Source: Apoda limacodes (taxonomy: Eukaryota; Arthropoda; Insecta; Lepidoptera; Limacodidae). Taken from it: a DNA stretch of 64,000 nt. The first letter of the stretch is position 1. Each line of letters starts with the position of its first letter. Location of the stretch: contig OX291553.1 in assembly GCA_946406115.1 (NCBI GenBank), positions 7,321,001-7,385,000 on the forward strand, written 5' to 3'. Below, in pieces: positions 10,171 to 22,145 of the stretch. The notes beneath the pieces were generated by a model that had not been told where the DNA came from, did no database searches, and saw only the letters and a program-made list of their open reading frames with translations. Both the position numbers and the translations under genes were made by a program.

Positions 10171-11317
10171 AAGGTATGAAGTTGAAATGAATATCAAATA
10201 CTTCTACTACTACTCTACGGTTCCTTGGAGGTGTAAAAAAACAAGTATCTTAGTCAACGCAATAGCAAATACGGACGAAATACAAAATATTTTGGCATTC
10301 ACAAAAAAATTAAAATCTATGGGGTACTTCCCGTTATCTTAGAATCATAAAATTTGACACGAAGCAAGGTCTGACATCACAAATATAGGAAAAAATCCTA
10401 AATTTGTTAATTTGTAGTTATAATTTAACACAATAATAAAAACTAAAGTAAAACGGGATTAAACGCGTCATTATTTGGCAAAATACCTTTTTCCCGACGT
10501 TTCTACTCGGTTACACCAGCCTTGGTCACGTGTGGACTGGCATCTACAAACTGACAAACTGTCGCCTAGTGACAAATAAAATTATCTCTATATATCATTA
10601 TCAACTCAAATGGCTTCCTATCTGTACTATTATCCAGGAATACTCACTCACATGCTTTTACCTCTCTACTCTGTATTGCTTAATCATTCAAGTACTGTCT
10701 GTACTATTCATATATTGATATTGACTTACATGCTTCTACCTTTTTGCTCTGTATTGTTTAATCATTCATGTCCAATTTTTCATACAATTTATGATAAAAT
10801 GGCCTGAACGAAATTTTGATTCAGAAACGGTAGTTACTTGTAGTTTAAGTCCAAGACACTCGGAGCCATAATATTAATAATTTAACATATTTTAATTAAA
10901 ACTATATCAAGGCATATTACGATACATTTTCAACATCAAACTAAATTATCTATCACCCACGCAACTATAAATACATTTTAGTTATGCATCGATATATTCT
11001 GACATATTAATAGAATATAATATAGCTACATGGGTAATAGGTTTTATTGACTTTAAAAGTGATACTTACGATATTTTTTTTGAGAAATTAAACATTTTAT
11101 TTTAATTAGAATTTATATAAAACAGTTTTATATAAATTTCCCAAACTTTTATAATCAGCTTGTCTTCCAGTTCCACTTCATTGAACTGTCTCAAATCTTA
11201 ATTCCATACCTTCGTATAAAAAATTTAATTCACTTTCTGTCTTATTAACCCTAGAGGGGAGAAAGCCAGGAGCACAGGAGGGCATGGGTAGGATTTTTCT
11301 GGCCATACTTAACATGA
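10171..11317. other. Unassigned AT-rich DNA
   Basis: No gene recognised. There is a short near-duplication at 10630-10690 and 10720-10770 ('acatgcttctacctttttgctctgtattg' type text, two diverged copies about 95 bp apart). Confidence 0.4.
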
Positions 11318-12728
11318 GTTTTTTTTTTGATTATTTTTATACTACTAAAGTGGCAAACAAGTAAACGCCTGATGGTATGCGGTCACCGTGGCCTATGGAC
11401 GCTTGTAACACCAGTGGTATCACTCGCGCGTTGCCGACCCTTCAAAAATCCAATAACTTCTTTCTTGAAGAACCCAATACTGTATTCCTTAGAGAAAACC
11501 TTGTCAAGGAGCTCATTCCACAACCGAAGCGTTCGCGGGAGGAAGTTTCTCTGCAACCGCACTGTACGCGACCATTTCGGTTCTAAAGTATGGGAATGAA
11601 TTCCCTGCCGATGGCGAGCGGTGCGATGGTAGAAAGTAGCCGTGGGCATCATTTCGAACAATTCCTCAGAACACATCCCATTGTACAAGCGGTAGAACAC
11701 ACACAGGGAGGCAAAGTCTCTCCTCAGACTTAAGGGTTCGATACGGCAAGTAAGTTTGGGATCGTCGACAATTCTCACAGCCCGTCGTTGAACCGAGTCA
11801 AAAGAGCCAAGCTGGTATCCGGGTGCAACCGCCCAGAGATGGCAGCAGTACTCTATATGGGGCCGAACTTGCGACTTGTAAAGCAGCAACCTCTTTCCCG
11901 ACCTGAAGTACTGCCTCGCTCTGTTGAGTACACTTAGTTTTTTGGACGCCAGCTTCACCTTGTCATGCAAATGATCTCAGAACTGAACATCGCTTGAGAT
12001 GTCAACGTCAAGGATCCTATAATGCTCTTGGAGATGGACAGGAGAGTGTTCTGGAATTGAGGGACCACAGTGAATGGGGTTTTCTTAGCGGTGAACGCGC
12101 AGGCTTGTGTCTTTGAGGGTTGAATTGGACCAAGTTTACCCGTCCCCAGTCAGAACTTGGACAGTGTGATCTCGATTTGAGACACAAGTTCTCCGCGTTT
12201 TTCCTCCACAACGGAACGAGGGATGTTTGCGCGACCCGTGTAATAAGTGTCTCCAGTACTGTCATCTGCATAGCAATGCATGTTGTTGATGTCCAAGATG
12301 TCATTGATATGCAGTAGAAACAGCGTAGGAGACAGCACAGAGCTTTGCGGGACACCAGCATTAATGTCCATGCTATCAGAACAACTACTACGGTTCATAT
12401 GCGTCTACCGGACAAAAAGGTAGCCTCCCATTTTCACAAACCCTCGGGCACTCATTAAGATGGCAACTTCGATAGAAGACCCCGGTGCCAGACCCGATCG
12501 AACGCCTTCGCTTCGTCCAGGCTACATGCCAATGTCTTCCCCTGACTCTCAATGGCTAGTGCCCATCGGTGTGTAAGATACACTAGAAGGTCACCAGTCC
12601 AGCGACCGTGGCAAAAGCCATATATAGCCAGGGTCACTGACCAGGTCGTGTTCTTCTAGGTATCTTAGGAGCTGTGTGTTAATCACACGCTTCATCACCA
12701 TGGAGAGGAGAGAGAGAGAGCGATAAAT
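11318..12728 (-). mobile_element. LINE copy 2, 5'-truncated
   Basis: The 3' tail starts at 11318 (T-run, 'tatactactaaagtggcaaac'), followed by RT coding sequence toward higher coordinates. Homology to the 43-46 kb copy ends near 12728 within the NYRPI-to-FRHGRS region, where 'gagaggagagagagagag' replaces coding text. The tail-anchored, 5'-truncated shape is typical of target-primed reverse transcription. Confidence 0.9.
11383..11970 (-). pseudogene. LINE reverse transcriptase, C-terminal 195 residues
   Basis: An open frame of 195 codons corresponds to residues 570-764 of the copy at 43316-45610, including RLLLYKSQVRPHIEYCCHLW and RRAVRIVDD and the shared C-terminus. It lacks the palm and its YADD box, which lie in disrupted frames at 11971-12728: ADDS is still readable near 12275, and CSLDEAKAFDRVWHRG near 12480-12530, where the usual DIAKAFD has become DEAKAFD. 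Frameshifts separate these pieces. Confidence 0.85.
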
Positions 12729-12833
12729 AATAAGTGTTTTTTATGTGTTTTGATAAAAAAAAAATATCAATATTATCTTTATACTTACATCAAAACAACA
12801 TTAAACGCAATAAAAACTTAAATGTTTCAACTA

Positions 12834-13245
12834 CAAAAAAACCGGCCTAGTGCGACTTGGACTCGCGCACCGAAAGTTCCGTACCTACCACCATTTATGT
12901 AATCATCAAACACAAACAAAAATATTTTTATATTTGAGTTGATTGAATGAAAGGTAATTTGCGGTTTACGGTTTATCACGTATTAAAAAAAAACTACTCA
13001 CTAGATCTCGTTTAAACCAATTTTCGGTGGAAGTTTGCATGGTAATGTACATCATATATTTTTTTTAGTCTTATCATTCTCTTATTTTAGAAGTTACAGG
13101 GGCGGGGGGACACACATTTTACCACTTTGGAAATGTCTCTCGCGCAAACTATTTAGTTAAGAAAAAATTTTATAAGAAACCTCAATATCATTTTTGAAGA
13201 CCTATCCATAGATACCTCACACGTATGGGTTTGATGTAAAAGAAA
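12834..13245. repeat. Repeat D-type: 'ccggcctagtgcgact' end plus 'ctcactagatctcg' body
   Basis: Begins with an A-run and 'accggcctagtgcgacttgg', then 'gttccgtacc', then body text 'ttttcggtggaagtttgcat', 'gaagttacaggggcgggg' and 'gaagacctatccatag'. The opening matches 49452-49500 and the reverse of 54560-54587. The family is widespread in moths as I recall. No coding sequence. Confidence 0.7.
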
Positions 13246-13835
13246 GTGAATAGTTTCCCGCCAAACGCGACATACTAATAACAACCTTTGCCTCCTGCAC
13301 TCACACGCGCACTCATCGAATTTTTAAAACAAAGAGGTGAGGAACAGGTGGGCAGCTGCTAGGACGCTTGACCTTGAAAAATGTACTGTATTCAAGAAAT
13401 CATAGTTATTTCGCCGCGGCTGGCAGAATGCTTATATTGCGAGCACTCTAGGGTTAAGCTCAATTTTTATCTAATTAGGTAATTTTTGTTTATCATTCGT
13501 TATGCTTTGTTTTTGAACCTGGGATTACCTGCTCTTGTCTTATTCTATAATATTTATTTCTTCCGATCTGCTACGTTTATGTTTATGACCATTATGTACT
13601 CATATTTCTTATTGAAAATCTTTATTATTATTGTTCCCTTAAAAGATAATATTTCTATGACATAACACTACATCACATGACATAAAGTATAATTACAATA
13701 TGATATATAAACTACCAAATAAAAAAATCAGTAAGTTAATCATATTACTCATCAGTAGTATCACATCGTGACGAAAACGTTGACAAACCAAGAGATAAAC
13801 TACATTTACAAACTTGCTGAAACTGAAAAGAAAAT
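13246..13835. other. foxo upstream region
   Basis: Non-coding DNA between the repeats and the GC-rich foxo leader. It has several relaxed forkhead-like 'tgtttat' words in AT-rich context (about 13485 and 13577) but nothing I can call. Confidence 0.4.
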
Positions 13836-13843
13836 GTAAACAA
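13836..13843 (-). promoter_or_regulatory. FOXO/DAF-16 binding element
   Basis: The + strand reads gtaaacaa, the exact reverse complement of the DAF-16-family binding element TTGTTTAC. It sits just upstream of the GC-rich start region of foxo. A match in AT-rich DNA can be chance; occupancy is unknown. Confidence 0.35.
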
Positions 13844-13849
13844 TAAAGA

Positions 13850-14859
13850 ATGCTACGGCAGTGTCCTTACTCGCGGGGCGTGCTGCGTGCTGCAAGGCGG
13901 CGAGCGAGACCCAAGGGCGCCCGCTCATTACAGGCCTTCTACACTCCGATAAACTATGAAAAGAATTTCGGACTATAAATTAATGATGAGCGAAGGCGAG
14001 TGCAGGCGCGCGGTCACTTGACGCCACTTCTCTATCAGCGTCGCGTCTCCCGCGTCCCGCACCGCTCCTCGCACGCGGCCAGCGCGGCGCCGACCGCGCG
14101 GAATTCGCACGACACGCGACGCCGCAATCGGTTCAGTGTACGTACGACCGTCAGAGGCATACGACGCCTTGCCGCGATTCGCTCCTAACTTTGCTTATTA
14201 CGCAGTTGCGACTATTACCGACCGCGTGGACTCACTAACAAACTTCTAGAGTGCTTTAAACTTTAGGACTCGACCATATTCTGTGTTTACACCGAAAAAG
14301 AACCAAGTGCTTACTCTTTCAGTGCTGAGAAGTTTTGTTAAAGTGCGACGCGTACTCAGAAGGACGCCCAAATTTACGCAGTGGCAAATCTTCGGGACCG
14401 AAGCCGATGACGGTAGTGGGCGATACGAAACGCTGCTGCGGGCCACGTTACAAGGTTATCGTTCATCGCGCCCGCGTGATGAATTGGAAAATCGGCGCGT
14501 AGTCGCTCACGTGGTGCGCGCCCCGCCCCCGTCTCGTTCCACACTTATATTTAGCGAAAATCGCCTCTCGGCACCGGCCCGACGACTGATGAGCTACATG
14601 CGTCTTATTATGATAGCTCAGCGTTACTAAGACGCCACATGTTATTAGCTTTGAATAACAAACCTGATAACGAGGAGAGAGATAACCTCTCCGGAGCGCA
14701 CTCCGGGTCCGCACGTCTTTCTTGAAATAGAAAAAATCAGAAACGCGATCGCGCTGTGATGCTTACGGTTGTGATCAGTGCGCGCCGGTAAGCGCTTTGG
14801 CAAACGTAACTATCGAAAAATTCTACTGTCTGGACGTTAATTTTGTGACGACAGTCAAT
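13850..14859 (+). promoter_or_regulatory. foxo: GC-rich foxo promoter and 5' leader
   Basis: Base composition changes abruptly from AT-rich to GC- and CpG-rich at about 13850 ('cggggcgtgctgcgtgc'), with long CpG-dense runs at 13995-14130 and 14500-14580, and stays mixed up to the foxo start codon. This is the likely promoter and long leader. Initiator-like 'ttcagtg' words occur at 14132 and 14319; I cannot tell which, if any, is used. A forkhead heptamer TGTTTAC is at 14284-14290. Several ATGs precede the main start (for example 14589, 14609, 14639, 14759), so translation of a long leader would be restrained unless splicing removes them. A donor-like 'ccggtaagc' at 14786-14794 could allow this. 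Confidence 0.6.
14759..14791 (+). CDS. Upstream ORF in foxo leader (10 codons)
   Basis: ATG at 14759 opens a 10-codon frame (MLTVVISARR) closed by TAA at 14789-14791, 68 bp before the foxo ATG. If the leader is transcribed unspliced, this is the last small ORF before the main start and could dampen or condition FOXO translation. No evidence of conservation is available from one sequence. Confidence 0.35.
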   Translation: MLTVVISARR

Positions 14860-15085
14860 ATGTCTTGTGGCGGAAGTTATCAGAGTCCGTGGTCCTCTCA
14901 GACGGGGCTGTCGGAGTTGGATGGAGGAATGGGAGAGCTGGAGACGTTGGGAGAACTAGCGGAGGCTGGATTCGAGCCTCAAACTCGCGCTCGCTCGAAC
15001 ACGTGGCCGCTGCCAAGGCCAGACAACTATGTCGAGCCGTCGGACGACACCGGCTCTAAGAAAAACTCCAATCAGAACTTGACTG
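14860..15085 (+). CDS. foxo: foxo, first coding exon (N-terminus with Akt site)
   Basis: FOXO is the forkhead transcription factor restrained by insulin/PI3K/Akt signalling; when not phosphorylated it enters the nucleus and activates stress, growth-arrest and metabolic genes. This exon gives 75 codons plus one base. Residues 38-53 read FEPQTRARSNTWPLPRP. RARSNT fits the Akt consensus RxRxxS/T with Thr48 as the target, and the phosphorylated site is a 14-3-3 docking site; the same context surrounds the first Akt site of fly and human FOXO. I chose ATG 14860 because it has A at -3 and is the first in-frame ATG of this frame; the frame is also open upstream to 14797 without an ATG. The exon ends at 15085 before GTAAAT; the phase leaves one base of a Gly codon, matching the next exon. 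Confidence 0.92.
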
Positions 15086-18000
15086 GTAAATATCACTAGT
15101 CCACGAAGCGATAGGGAACGCAAAATACTAATGCGGCTATTTGGATCGGCCCACGTTTGCTGAACGTGATCTTTCAGCGAATGCTGTGCTAAGATATTTA
15201 CAATAACAAAAACATTGTGGGGGAAAATATAGTATCAGTTGGTTATACAATCATTTAAATACAAACAAACCACCAATGAAATAAACTTAATTAGTTTTAT
15301 TAGGACATTCAATTCGCATATCTCGATATAAATTAAGAATAGAAAAACTAAACACTGTTAATACGTAGACAATTTAAAAGCAACAATTGGCCTTTATAGG
15401 AATATATTAGAACCTGAGAAGAAGATCCAAAAACAATGCTCAGCAAATAACCCTAAATCCTTGTCTTTTTCCTTGTTGTGGGTACTTAATGAATTAAAAA
15501 AAATTAAATATGACAACATGTGCGTCACGTACCGACGCAACATAAGCCAAAGAATAAAACCACAAGTTGATTGTTTCATCCTCACAGCTGTATTTCCTTC
15601 TCATTAATGTGTTACAGTACTGTACGAATTAACCACAACCAGATATATATATACATTTGATACATTGCTGTAACCGTTAATTATTTACCTTAAAAGGACA
15701 CAGAAAGTGATAAAATAAGAGGTAAAATAAACAAAAAAAACCTATTGAGAAAAAAAATTAAAATTTTTACCGTGTTTGCAAACCATACTTATATTTAAGC
15801 AAAACATCTGTCTTAAAAGTTCATAGAAACAGAAAACTTCCTAAACAATGGAATCCACGCAGTAAAAGTAACATTTTCAAATGCTAGAAATAACATTAAC
15901 ACGTAGGCATTAAGATTAATTAAGTAGTTAAGTAGTGTAATAAATAATATAAAATAAATATTATATGAAAGTTAATAGTTGTTATAAAACTTAAAAATAA
16001 CATATCATGGAATGACATTTCAAAACAAATAAAAGCATTTCTGTAGTTAGTAGAAGAAAGTATAACTATAATGTATATATATGATGATAAAAAAATCAGG
16101 AACGAAACGCATTTCTCAAAAAAAAACATTCAGGACTTTTACAATGACACTCCAATAAATTTATCATAGCTTACCTTCATTTATTAATTTATTAAAAAAA
16201 TTAAATAATATCAATTGGAAAATTTAAAAAGGTTATGAATTTCTCATCACTGACTGATTTTGTACCTACCCACATTAACACATTAAGTTATTCAAATACA
16301 TCATTCTAGCAGTGGTGTCGTACTTCTGTCTATCCCTTGTTTTTCACACATTTCTACTTCAGTAGACAGACAGACTATAACATTCTTATCATATTTTTGT
16401 CAAGATAATTCTTGAATTAGTAGAACGCAAATATTTGGCAACAAAAGTAATTGGGTATTAACACCCACCGTTCAAACTGGTTCATACCATACTCAATTAT
16501 TTTGGCGACACAAAAATAGTTTTACTCCTACTATACAATTGTATTGGTAATTTAATTATAGCCACTGTATTTTAAGCACAAAGGTTTCTTCTTAAGGCTG
16601 ATACGATCACCGCCACGGAAAATATAATTCGAATAAGTTCTTAATTAAATTAGAACAAAAGTTAAAAAACTTTAGAATATTTAGTTTTAACTTGTTGTGT
16701 ACGGACGTGTTTTTCTAATTGAATCGAAGGTTATTAATTATGCGTTTGTTACCACCAAAATACATTACTTTAAATTTAATAAAGCAATTGAAATTTTTTA
16801 AATTTATTAATTTATTCCGTAATATTATCATCTACTGGGAACAATTAAAAGTTCGGTGCGGCCGCTGAGACGGAAGAAAATTTAAAAATTAAGAAATAGT
16901 TCAAGTAAGAGTCTTGTCTCCAAATTGAAGTCGAGATATAGTACGTGCCCCGTGGGGTCACATTACCATCAAATTATTCATATTCTGTGATAATATGGAG
17001 CTAAGATATTTACACATGATGTATCCCATACATGTCAAAAAAGTTACTTACAAGAATAGTTGTTTTTTATGGAATTTTATTTTAAATTTGACAAATGCAA
17101 AGCAAAAATCTTTATAATATTTACGTTAATTTTTAACCCTTTTTTACTATTAGACAAAACTTTTTAAACCACTTAGTTTGTAACTTTTACAAAGGAGTAA
17201 ACACGATGTTTGAGTATCGAGATTTTATTCAAAGATAATAATTTCAACAAATGGGCATTAATTAACAGTTATGACGTTTATTACGCTCGTAAGATTTTTC
17301 TTCCGTTTTTAATCCGTTTACTATAGAATATTTTTAATTTGGATAAAGTTTCTTCTTCGTGTCTGCATTCGCATTAAGTATATCATCTACTATATGTCTA
17401 TCCACAAATATTGAATTAAGAATATCTATAACTCCATCTGCATAAGCTTATATAGCTAAACAAGTAACATTTATAATCTTGACCCATATCGTCATTTTAT
17501 TGATCATACCAGGAAATTGTTGCAAATATCAAATAATTTTCCCCAAACAAATAAGACCTTTTCACGTTGTTTCACAATTAGACGTTACTACTTTGATAAA
17601 CTTATTCTGGTGATAAGCGTTGCCTATGTGTTGATACCGGCTGTAGTGTCATGGTAAATTATTCTTAATAAAACAGTAGCCCATGTATCATAATTTACTA
17701 TTATGCCTATGTAATTACGTTGTTTACCTAATTTTTAAAATATTAGGTATTAATGAATCTTTTTTCGTACCATAATCTTGATAAATGGTTTTTTAGTATC
17801 GTTGATAACAACATAGAATACTTTCGCTTTCTCAGACATCATCGACTTAAATGCCCTTTTTCTTCCACATTTTTTATTTTCCTTGAAGTGTGATACTTTG
17901 TATTACAAAAGTGTTTCCTCTTTCCCTTTTAAAGTTCTGATGCCCCATTTTCTCTATTCATACTTTACGTCTATTATTCTCCTTTTTACCCGACTACCAA

Positions 18001-18619
18001 GGTAGGGTTATGGTTTTCGCGCGTATCTTGTATATGCATGTAAATTTCTTAATTACATCGTATCTTCCAAACGAATGCATAGAATTTTATAATTATCTTG
18101 AAATTAAGATTTGTCTTGAGGGCTCAAGTGTTTTTAGATAGGTGACGTCAAGAAAAATGGCGGATGTTATGCACTTTAATTTGCGGGCTTAAAAAAATTT
18201 TTTCAAAATCCTCGACAGGGGGGGGTATCACAATAAAGAAATTGAAGAGTCCATTCTGAAAATATAAAACACTTAAAATAGTCAAGTGTAAGTCGAAAAA
18301 AAAACTGGAATTGGAAAGCTGTAAATAAAAATAATATAATTAAATAAACAAAAAAGTGTCGTCTCCTTATAGATAAATGTTTGTTTAGTTTTAGGTGCAC
18401 TTGTTTATTCTTTTTAGACCTTAATGTTTTTGCAGTCGAGTTTTTTATTTATTTAATTATATGTTTTTTTTTTAAATTAAATACAACGTAATTAGATTAT
18501 CCATTATAGGTTGGAACTTATGCATTACATTACCGACCTGTTTCTTCCATTTTTATTCCTCTTGGTATTTACCTATATGACAATACTTATTTTTTGTACA
18601 ATTGTATTTTTTACCTCAG
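15086..18619 (+). other. foxo: foxo intron 1 (3.5 kb)
   Basis: Bounded by donor GTAAAT (15086) and acceptor TTACCTCAG (ending 18619). Very AT-rich, with no gene and no repeat that I recognise, which contrasts with the repeat-rich DNA on either side. Odd islands are a NotI-like 'gcggccgctgagacgg' near 16859 and the CRE-like site at 18143. Confidence 0.85.
18143..18150. promoter_or_regulatory. Perfect CRE/ATF palindrome in intron 1
   Basis: TGACGTCA, the full palindromic CREB/ATF site, is followed 6 bp later by 'aatggcgg', resembling a Pho/YY1 core. It lies about 0.5 kb upstream of the forkhead exon. Function is unproven. Confidence 0.3.
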
Positions 18620-18831
18620 GTGCTCCTCCACTTCCTTCATCAATAACTGCAAAAAAGAACTCATCTCGTCGAAACGCGTGGGGAAACCTCTCTTACGCTG
18701 ATCTCATCACCCAGGCCATCACTTCGGCTCCGGAGACCAGACTCACCTTGTCCCAGATCTACGAGTGGATGGTCCAAAACGTGCCATATTTTAAGGATAA
18801 GGGAGATAGCAACTCATCTGCTGGATGGAAG
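18620..18831 (+). CDS. foxo: foxo, second coding exon (first half of forkhead domain)
   Basis: With the base carried from 15085 this exon adds Gly76 and residues 77-146. After a short linker comes [17 protein letters not shown] (start of the winged-helix DNA-binding domain, helix 1), then [17 protein letters not shown] (helix 2) and [21 protein letters not shown] is diagnostic of the FOXO subclass. The exon stops at 18831 directly before donor GTAAGT, so the recognition helix (NSIRHN in the family) must lie on the next exon. The vertebrate FOXO genes carry an intron at this same place. No exon encoding NSIRHNLSLH or SSWWM was found downstream in this window, so the domain is incomplete here. 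Neighbouring sequence upstream of 18620 is open by chance but is intron. Confidence 0.96.
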
Positions 18832-20339
18832 GTAAGTACGCATCAAATTTAAACTGATTTTAGTACCGAATTCAACTACAATAATTTACATTTTGGCTAA
18901 AGAAGATGTTTTTAAATTTTAACATGTAAAACAAATGTTAGACCTATTTATTTACACTATCAAACACAATATAGGAATGATTTACAAAATAGTCTAGCTA
19001 GCGGAACAATTCTCTGAAACTATGATTTATTAATGCAGTTGTTAAATCTTTTTTGTAAATGTTTGATGTTGACTATTATTCTTATAGAGTGGTTTAACAT
19101 TAAAAACAATCACACATAGTCATAGTATAAAACTCTAGACAGATTTATTTTTGCTTGTATGACTGACACTATTAAATAGTAATTCATCATCGAACTTTCC
19201 CAGAAAAGATTTTCGTGAAAATTGTGCATATTTCAAGTGATTCACTTGGCTTCTTTCCATTCAGTCGGTCGGCCACACATAAAGATGGTATGACGCAATT
19301 TACTACGTTTCATTTTGTACATAAAACATCCTATTTTTCGTTCGTCAGCTAAATTGTAGTTGTTTTACTGAATTTTCGGTGAAACATTAGTATCAAAGCT
19401 TACATTCTTCACTACAAGCGAGATATATGTATCAGGAATTTAAACACAGGTTGTTACAGTTTTTACAACTATATTTACTGTATAAGTGTCTGGTAAAGAA
19501 TCACGTACTTTATTTATTAAAACATTTCTCATTTATAAAAAATAAACAGGTTGCTACCTACCACCACCAATCCGTCAAAAGGACAGGAGGCCCACAACTG
19601 ATATCAGTTTCAATCCCAATCCAGTTTCAATCCAATTTCGTGACAAGCTTAAACTCGATCTCCATCGGTACTCCTAAACCAAATTGCGATCGGATTGAAA
19701 TTTGGATTGCACACATTTCAAAATCACAAAATATAAAAACAATACTGAAACGAATAAAAATTAAAGTGAAAGTTAAAATCTTCGTAGCGATAGTTTTGTT
19801 TTGTTTATTTAGAATTTTGACATTTCTTTTCACAGATCATCATACACATCATTGAAACTGATATCAGTTGTAGGGCTCCAGGGCTTTGCAAACGTCAAAT
19901 CCTAACATGTGGTTTCTAGTACGAAACTTACTTTTCCATTGGTCTAAAAACTATGACTGATCTGCCCGCTACTGCTTAGTTTACTATATTATTTAGCTCC
20001 GTCGAAAACATTTTCTTGGTAAAATGTTCACATAACATAAAAAATTACTTTAAAGATTTTAGTAACATAATATTGTGGCTAAGCTTAACTGTTACAAAGG
20101 AGTGGATCCTTCACAATTAGGCGTATGGGATCTATTAAACTAATACGATATAAATGAAATAAACGATTAATTTTAAAATTAAATTAAATTGTCATTAGTT
20201 TAAAAAATAAATAAAAAAAGTTAAATAAAATCTGGTCGCCACTATTTTGCGAACCCTGCAGGAAGTTAGGAAACCAAAAGGAGCGCTGGCGCACTCAGAA
20301 CACTCTTACACATATTTTTTCAATATTTATGTTATATAC

Positions 20340-20690
20340 TTCTTAAGTAATTTATACCGTAGTGACGCCTTGAAACTTTAAATTTTTTGTATGGAATCTA
20401 ACGTTATTACCGTTTTCTAGTCACATTTTTTACTCTATGCACTCATGTAATCATGACAAGCAAATGCAAAACACGCTTAAAAAATTTGCACAAGTGTTGA
20501 TGAATGGTCACTTCCAGATTTTTTATTGCATTAAATACAATAAATGGAAATCATTCAGTAAGGTAATGCACTAGACAAAAGCAAGTTTTATAACATTTAT
20601 TTTTTTCAATCCTTTAGATGCTTAGTTTAGTCACAAAATTTGCACAAAAACGGCGTATTTTCGCGATCTAGCCTATACCCTAGCCTTAAA
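20340..20690. repeat. Dispersed repeat family C, copy 1 (3' part)
   Basis: Contains 'gtcacttccagattttttat', 'cattcagtaaggtaatgcac', 'tagacaaaagcaag' and the end 'aaaacggcgtattttcgcg', then 'ctataccctagcctt'. The same order appears at 24808-25096, 34351-34812 and 53152-53766. Non-coding, class unknown. Confidence 0.8.
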
Positions 20691-20864
20691 TCAATCATAA
20701 ATATGAGACAAATACGCGAATCCTTTAAGCTATTCACTGTACATATAAAAAAATCTAGAAAAGTGTGTATATTATAAATAAAAAGTGTTCGTATATTATT
20801 AAAACATTTGATCATGAAGTAATTTTAACGTAATAAAAAAAATATAAAATTTTTAACAAAAAAA

Positions 20865-21430
20865 AACAACCGGCTTCAAAAAAATGCACTTAAAAGGTAA
20901 AAATAATTACTAATTTCCAAAAATCTGATCTGAATTACAGTTTGAAATTGGTGTCATACAAGCAAAGTGTGCTATAAACTGTTACATAGGTACATAGACA
21001 CCAACTCCAAGCTGTAATTCAGATCAGATTTTTGGAAATTAGTAATTATTTTTACGTTTTTAGTGCATATTTTTGAAGCCGGTTGTTTTTTTTTGTTAAA
21101 AAGTTTTTATTTATTTTCTTTTCAGTGACGAATTCCTTTTTTTTTTGTACACTAAAAACATTCATACTCATAACAAAGTTTTATACAATCATCAACATAA
21201 AAGGCGTTTCACCAGTTCCAAATTAACATTAATTATTTTTTTTCTCCATAAGTTTTAGTTTTTAATTCACTATTATAATATCGGACCACCTGGAAAGTAT
21301 AACCTTTTAAATTAAAAAAGAATTTCTCGAATCGGTCCAGGCGTCTACGAGAAATCGGGTAACATACATAAAAAAAAAGATTCCGACGAATTAAGAACCT
21401 CCTCCTTTTTTTGAAGTCGATTAAAAATCG
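20865..21430. repeat. Repeat family B copy with fold-back arms
   Basis: The first about 110 bp ('acaaccggcttcaaaaaaat ... tttgaaattggtgtc') recur inverted at about 20995-21095 ('gacaccaactccaagctgta ... ttttgaagccggttg'), giving a hairpin of over 90-bp arms around a short loop. The rest runs through 'atcggaccacc' to the end text 'aattaagaacctcctcc' at 21395-21410. Same family as 7180-7955. Confidence 0.75.
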
Positions 21431-22020
21431 TGATCAGTAATTTAATATTTAAAACCTCGAAATAGTAAATGAACAGAATTTTATGTACATTAATCGGTAA
21501 TGTGCAAAAATACAAAAAACCTTAAGATTCATTAACAAGTGAAAATACAATAGATTACTAGCAATATTTCATTGTAACTCCTGCACAGTAATTTTATAGT
21601 AAGTTTAATATGAAAAACGAGAATTACATTAGCAAATCATGTTATTCTAAGGCTAGGCTAATTGCTACACTGACAATGTCAGAGCCGTTGGCAACACTAC
21701 GAAACTACCACCGCACACGGGTACCTATACTTAACTAGGAAATATTTGAAAAATACACTAACAATTATAAGAATTTTAAGAAATTGTTTTAGATATACAT
21801 TAATAGTTTTACATTGACACCCAATATCAAACATTATATGCGTTTCTTTTGCAATAATAGGCTTCAAATCTTTCTTAGGTTCTTTCTTATTTTATTTTTA
21901 AAATGCATATCCACTTGCATGTCCATGATGTACGACGTATATATTACTTCAAATTGATTATGTTTTACAAAAACAGACCCTAAATTGTTATGTGTTCTAA
22001 AAATATACATATTTTTTTTC

Positions 22021-22145
22021 CTTAAGAGGGCGATATAGGCCAGAAAGCTATTTTCTGTTATACCAACGATGTGCATGTAAATGTAATAAAAATGATTATA
22101 CAATGTCATATTAATTACTGTAAGATATATTTGTTACTTCTCACG
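22021..22145. repeat. Repeat family C, copy 2 (5' end only)
   Basis: 'cttaagagggcgatataggc' followed by 'cagaaagct' and 'aacgatgtgcatg' matches the beginnings of the copies at 34351 and 53152. Only this head is present. Confidence 0.75.

Noticed and set aside
14797..14859. In-frame extension of foxo upstream of ATG 14860
   Set aside because: There is no ATG in this stretch; the frame begins with TTG, not a normal animal start.
18511..18619. Open frame extending upstream of the forkhead exon with a hydrophobic stretch
   Set aside because: This is intron read-through: it lies before the acceptor TTACCTCAG, and the preceding foxo exon joins in phase at 18620.
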